Positions 59,291-64,000 of a stretch of DNA of 64,000 nt are shown here, piece by piece; position 1 is the stretch's first letter; the number at the start of each line of letters is the position of its first letter. Under the pieces are notes generated by a model. The model was not told the DNA's origin and made no database searches. It was given only the letters and a program-made list of their open reading frames with translations. The position numbers were made by a program, and so were the translations under genes. Origin of the DNA: Clusia tigrina (taxonomy: Eukaryota > Arthropoda > Insecta > Diptera > Clusiidae); the NCBI GenBank assembly GCA_920105625.2, contig OV050030.1, forward strand, positions 405,933,034 through 405,997,033, given 5' to 3'.

Positions 59291-60647
59291 CTAAGAAGTT
59301 TGTAATTCATCAAAATTTCTCATAGTCAAATACTTAATAAAAGTTTGGTGTACAGTGAAGAGAGATGCTTCAACATCTGAGGAACAGCCAAGACATTACT
59401 ATGGTTTGGTTTCTTGAGTATAAGAACTTTGAAGGGATTTCTGAGGCTGATGTTACGACGGACAATGATGCATTTGTTGTAGACCCTGCTTTGGTGGAAA
59501 CATTTCTAGTATTATTAGAAAGAGGAGCTATTGACATTTTCTCTCACTTGAGGAACATCGCGGATTGCAAATGGGAGAAGACATCAGGTTATAATGTCTT
59601 CCAAAACTGTGATTTACTCTTAATTTTCTATACTGCATTTCCGTCACGCTGGACCATAACAAACATCGTTTTTGTTTCCAGCCAGTAAATTTACATGATC
59701 ATAGGCTCGTGATCCCCAGAATACCCATTGTCGGAATTGCAAAGACAACAATTCATCCCAATTCCATCACTCTCCAACTCTGTCGGTCCACATACTTCAG
59801 ATTTTGAAAAAAATTATAAGGGAAGGATATCGTGGACTATTCTTAAAGTTGTTTGGCCAGTATCCTCGAATTTCCTATTCGGTCGTGATGGTTCAGACCT
59901 TGAATATCGGAATTCTATAAGTCAGTCCGGCGGAAATTCGTGGATTCAAGCGATTTGAAAATTATTGTTCGACTATTATAATCGTTTCTCTCCAACAGTA
60001 TGAAGGCAGGTGTCGTCTACAGAAATCCTGATGATGAGTTTTACAGTTTTCCAACATTGATTTAATTGGATTGGAGATTAGATTGGTGTAAGTTTTTAAC
60101 ACTTACTCGGAACTGACTCAGGAGAACTTAAAATAGCAGGTGTTTAAAAAAAAATCCTATAAATCCAAAGGAAGAAATTTCTGCCAATAACCGCGGGAAT
60201 TAGATTCCTCGACGATAGAGCAGAATTCTACAAAAAACTACGGGAAATAGTTTACAATTGATTTATTGTGTAGGGTCTTAATATAGGATTCGTGTCCGGT
60301 ATTAACAATATTGTAAGCCCTGCCCTTCCCTTCAAGCGTTCATCGAACATACCTAAGTGGGGTTCTCCAGATTCAAGTAAAACAGTTTTGTATTAAAAAG
60401 GAAAGGAAAAGAATAATTCGCTCAAGAACTAGTTTATAGTACTTAAACATACACTTTAGTGTAAGAAAAAACAATGTGTTAAATACACAATGGCTAAATC
60501 GATGATTCTAGGAGGAGGACTTCTCCGGATGTTTTGGGTATAAGTGTCTTCCATCCACATATGCTAAAGTGAGCTCAAAAGAATTATAACCCAAATGAGC
60601 CCATCTTCTACTTAGCATAGAAAACAATCTGCGCCAGGATTTTCTTC
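59291..60647. other. Non-coding stretch with one unexplained open frame
   Basis: A 107-codon plus-strand frame (59365-59688, MLQHLRNSQDITMVWFLEYK) has acidic, protein-like composition but matches no family I know and lies next to the 5' end of the LINE. Otherwise nothing is recognised. Confidence 0.35.
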
Positions 60648-60653
60648 TTTATT
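60648..60653 (-). terminator. Possible poly(A) signal of the carrier gene
   Basis: AATAAA on the minus strand, 12 bases after the stop. Very close, so a more distal site may be used instead. Confidence 0.4.
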
Positions 60654-60664
60654 TTCCATCAATG

Positions 60665-61675
60665 CTAATTAAACCGATTGAGAAACATCATGAGCTCATC
60701 ATACATGCTAAAGTAGATGCCAGTAGTGCAGGCGGATTTTATCATGGTAGGCATTGTTCCCTTGTAGAACGCCAGAAAGCCCTCCTCTTTCATAGTGACC
60801 CGAATGCAGTCGAAAAAACCATTGCAGGTCAGATTGCGGCCGAACGTCTTTCGGTCTTTCTGAAAGTCTCGCAATTGCATCCGCTTCTTGATAAAATCCA
60901 ACGGATACACGAGGAATTTGGAGACAACACCAGAGGTGGCACCGCTGAACAAGAGCCACCAAGCAGGCAAGATGTTGTCAGGCGGCTGCAGCACTCTTTT
61001 TCCGAATTTCGTGCAGATGTGATAGATCATGAAATTGCTGCCCATCATCGGGCACACCTGCACCAGATTGATAGTTAAGCCGCGATAGAGACCGAATGCG
61101 CCATCTTTTCTAATAATGTCTCGGAACGATTGAAAGGTGTTTGCGCTCTTGGTGTTGGGATCCTGGGCCACCAGACGTGTGCGTATCACATCGAACGGCA
61201 TTCCGGCCGTTGTGCCGAGACAACCAGACATGGTACCGCTTATGAAGTTCGTCAGATTGTTGTGGCTCTGCAGTGATGGCACTTTGCGCAGGAAATACCG
61301 ACATTGCTCGAAGCACCAGAAGTGCACCAAGCCATTGCTAATACTTATTAGCTGGCCGGCGGTGTGGCCTTTCCAGAGGGCACAACGACCCTCCTCCAGG
61401 TATATCAGTCTGAACGACTGAAACACAGACGTGTACTTGTTATTCACTATGATTTCGCCAGTCTTCGGACTTCGGATTGGTCCCGCCTGCAGCTGGAAGC
61501 GTATCTTAACTACATCGAATGGCTGCGTTATGAATCGCGTAATACAGGCGGAAGTGGCGCCGGTTAAAGTCTGCTTAAGCTGGGACTGTTTTGAGTGTCT
61601 GTTTCTTGGATTGTCCTCGTCACTTGGGTCCAGCTGTTTTGGTTTCTGCTGCGTGCTGTCATCGACGGAAGACAT
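60665..61675 (-). CDS. Mitochondrial carrier, thiamine pyrophosphate carrier (SLC25A19) type
   Basis: An intact 336-residue single-exon frame, ATG at 61675 in a CGAAATG context, stop TAG at 60665. After a polar N-terminal tail of about 30 residues come three carrier repeats, each opened by the family signature: QPFDVVKIRFQ (Pro52-Lys57), MPFDVIRTRLV (Pro160-Arg165) and YPLDFIKKRMQ (Pro258-Lys263), with matching GLYRG and AFYKG segments. The family spans the inner mitochondrial membrane with six helices. GATSACITRFITQPFDVVKI and the overall pattern are closest to what I remember of fly Tpc proteins, which import thiamine pyrophosphate. Substrate and exact ortholog are inference; membership in the carrier family is certain. 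It has no neighbours that suggest co-regulation. Confidence 0.93.
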   Translation of the reverse strand: MSSVDDSTQQKPKQLDPSDEDNPRNRHSKQSQLKQTLTGATSACITRFITQPFDVVKIRFQLQAGPIRSPKTGEIIVNNKYTSVFQSFRLIYLEEGRCALWKGHTAGQLISISNGLVHFWCFEQCRYFLRKVPSLQSHNNLTNFISGTMSGCLGTTAGMPFDVIRTRLVAQDPNTKSANTFQSFRDIIRKDGAFGLYRGLTINLVQVCPMMGSNFMIYHICTKFGKRVLQPPDNILPAWWLLFSGATSGVVSKFLVYPLDFIKKRMQLRDFQKDRKTFGRNLTCNGFFDCIRVTMKEEGFLAFYKGTMPTMIKSACTTGIYFSMYDELMMFLNRFN

Positions 61676-64000
61676 TTCGAAGTGGCTTCTGTCTAAAAAT
61701 TGAACGAATAAAACGTAAACATTGGGAACAGGAGTTGGATAGGAATGAAAAAGTCAGGCAAGCCCTCTCGACTCACTTCCTCAAACATCCCCAAACACAC
61801 GCACGCATCGGTCTACAAAAACTTACCACATACATAAGGCACCAGCAATTTTTTTTGGCATATCAAAAAGTTTCAAGCAAACATGCAAAACAACAAACAA
61901 CAAATACGCTCACAATTTGAAAATTCCTTTGATTTCTTTTTCATGTTTTCCCTTTTCAATTATTTCGAATACTGATGCAAGTAGCCTATAAAACTCCAGT
62001 AATTGTATTGAAAAGGAAGCGGCATCATTCCCCAGACAGACCTATGCATTTCGTATGCATGAACACATAAACACACGCCCCACAATCACCCACTCTGCGA
62101 GAGTTCAGATTACCGCGTAAGAATATTGTTTGAGTTTTTAAGGACCCATAAACAGCAACACTGCATTACGTATTAATACAGCAGTTACTTAATGTGGCTT
62201 ATGCGATTCAAGGCAGGAAATATTGCGTCTGCAGAAGCGCTCGAAAGTAGACGCAACGTGAGGTTGTAAATTATGCCGCGAAAAGTTAATTTAAATTAAG
62301 TATGCAAATAAAGCGAGAGTGTGGTGCATTTGATTACAGTTCCATTCTATTGTACACAGTCGCAATGGCATCTTAACTAACCTATGGAAGCGCTTATGTA
62401 AGGATTAGGGTAAAATGCGACATTACTAGGGAAAATGTTCAAATACACTCTGCGACATGAACTAAATTGGTATTAGCATGACTTACTCATCAGAATTTGA
62501 GAATCAGACTCACTGGTTATATTTTGGCCCTTCGCAAGCATCAAAGTCCTACGAGGCTCCACTTTATCTACATTCAATCTAAAGAGTTCCAATTAAATCA
62601 CTTAAGTTCAGCCGCAATACAACTGAAATATCCTCGTCAATTCAAGTATCTGCTTAGGGTATATTTAAACAAACTTATGGATCGTGTTCTAGCGATGACC
62701 GTAGAGAAACTCTTTGCTTCAGCTTATAATAATCGACCCAACTATCACGGCAATCAGACACACTGTTACCGGTTTCTCTCCTGAATGAGTCCCTAATATG
62801 AATGATTGAATCATAATATCTCATCTTATTTCAGAACCAATTTCAGAACCATAACTTGGCATGTGTGTGTATGGTTGGTTACATATCGATTCAATTTTGT
62901 GTCACGCTTTACGCAGCTATTGACTTCCAAATGGAGGATCATTCTTGTGCGGTATTATACATACACATATACAAATACATATACAGCATGTAGTATTGTA
63001 TAGCAAATAGTTCACTAGTCGACGATACTCTGTGATAGCATTCGAAGTTCGGAGATATATATTTATATGAGGCGCTTTCAATTGGTTTATAACTAGTTCA
63101 AAAACGCTCACATGGATTAGTACCACAATCTGCTAACGGAACCACAAATATCCATTCCGACACTTGTTGTCTTTCACGAATTCCAATTTAACCGTAAAGG
63201 TTGAAGCTTATCAACTCATCTTTTAAGATTGTAGATTGAAACTTCTTTAGGAGTCCGGACAACAGGGATCAAACAAATTAACACTGTACTCCAACTAGTA
63301 CAAATCTACTAAATGGCAATGGCAAACGAATGCGTGAAGATCCTTTCAGTGGCCATGTCGGATCCATAATAAAAAACCACATAAATAGCTGAGGGTATTA
63401 CATATCCTAGAGGAACAAGTCTCGGATCCACAGAAATTGAGAATTGTCTCTCATTGTCCTACCTCATTCCAGCACTATCGCATTGAACTATCCTCCATTG
63501 AATTGCATTGAGTACGCTTCAATTAAAATTTGAAACTCATGAACACTTTACCTATCAAAAGTCATGTCCCTAGTTCGCATGTCTTATTCTTACCGATCGG
63601 TTAATGATATTTACATATGTCACTCCAAAAACAATACAACAAAAACAAAACAAGGACACCTATTTCTGATGCTGACCTATTGGTCAAGTTAGACTCACAG
63701 TTCTTCCTCTGCAAGTTGCCTGAAATTATGTGAAGCTCTGTTTAAGTGGCATTGGCACATTTTTCAGCATTTCTTCTCCAAAGTCCCAGATTATTGAATA
63801 CCCATTTATTTCCTCAAAACAACTTTCTGTTCGATCTGAAGGTGATTGTAGAAAAAGTGGAATCAACGTCTGTGGAAGCGTTTCTTTATTACTAAGACAA
63901 ATTAAAGAGTAATGTAGGTTGTTTCAGTGGAATCTTCAGTTTAAATAAAGCGTGTCGCTTGTATGGCCTTTAATGTATCTTCCGAACTGAAGTCAAATCA
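61676..64000. other. Non-coding stretch upstream of the carrier gene
   Basis: The promoter of the carrier gene must lie near 61680-61900, but no clear TATA/initiator pair is seen. No other gene is recognised to the window end; frames are 60-95 codons and unconvincing. Confidence 0.45.

Overview
This 64 kb window reads as fly nuclear DNA, most likely from a tephritid fruit fly. It is AT-rich and gene-poor. One gene has a 70 bp intron of dipteran size and core promoters of TATA-plus-initiator type. There are four mariner copies of three types, two copies of a DD41D Tc1/mariner element (a spacing I know from the rosa group of tephritids), and many LINE remnants that carry both reverse transcriptase and RNase H. 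The tephritid placement is inference. Nothing looks bacterial, viral or plasmid-like.

Only three host genes can be supported. (1) At 42.1-44.2 kb (+) lies a two-exon gene for a secreted glycine/histidine-rich protein, with TATA box, initiator, short intron and poly(A) signal. (2) At 60.65-61.68 kb (-) is a single-exon mitochondrial carrier of the thiamine pyrophosphate carrier (SLC25A19) type. (3) At 35.4-35.8 kb (-) is a small four-cysteine secreted peptide gene with a well-placed TATA box and initiator; the expected ATG reads ATT, so it may be dead or start elsewhere.

The rest is mobile and repetitive DNA. Mariner elements lie at 6.4-7.0 (truncated), 13.4-14.7, 23.5-24.8 and 49.2-50.5 kb; all are broken. 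A DD41D element at 36.0-37.3 kb has an open transposase frame, and an internally deleted copy of it sits at 3.6-4.1 kb. LINE remnants lie at 7.0-7.6, 16.1-16.9, 17.05-18.1, 18.9-23.2, 33.0-33.2, 45.9-46.3 and 50.6-50.8 kb. At 18.9-23.2 kb a younger copy has inserted into an older relative, with a 12 bp target duplication and an oligo(A) tail. A nearly full-length LINE (5' leader, ORF1, ORF2) lies at about 54.0-59.3 kb.

Four unrelated tandem arrays fall within 13.5 kb (27.2-40.7 kb): 192 bp higher-order units of 45/49 bp monomers, 111-112 bp units, 84 bp units with a six-unit superperiod, and 20 bp units. Other structures are a 66 bp-arm hairpin (2.15-2.30 kb), an inverted repeat with arms of about 0.7-0.9 kb flanking a mariner (10.7-15.6 kb), a 650 bp pyrimidine tract (48.2-48.8 kb) and an over-represented octamer. 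I did not find a clearly new multi-gene system. The best candidates for novelty are the arrays, the large inverted repeat, the DD41D pair, the small peptide gene and the modular glycine-rich protein.
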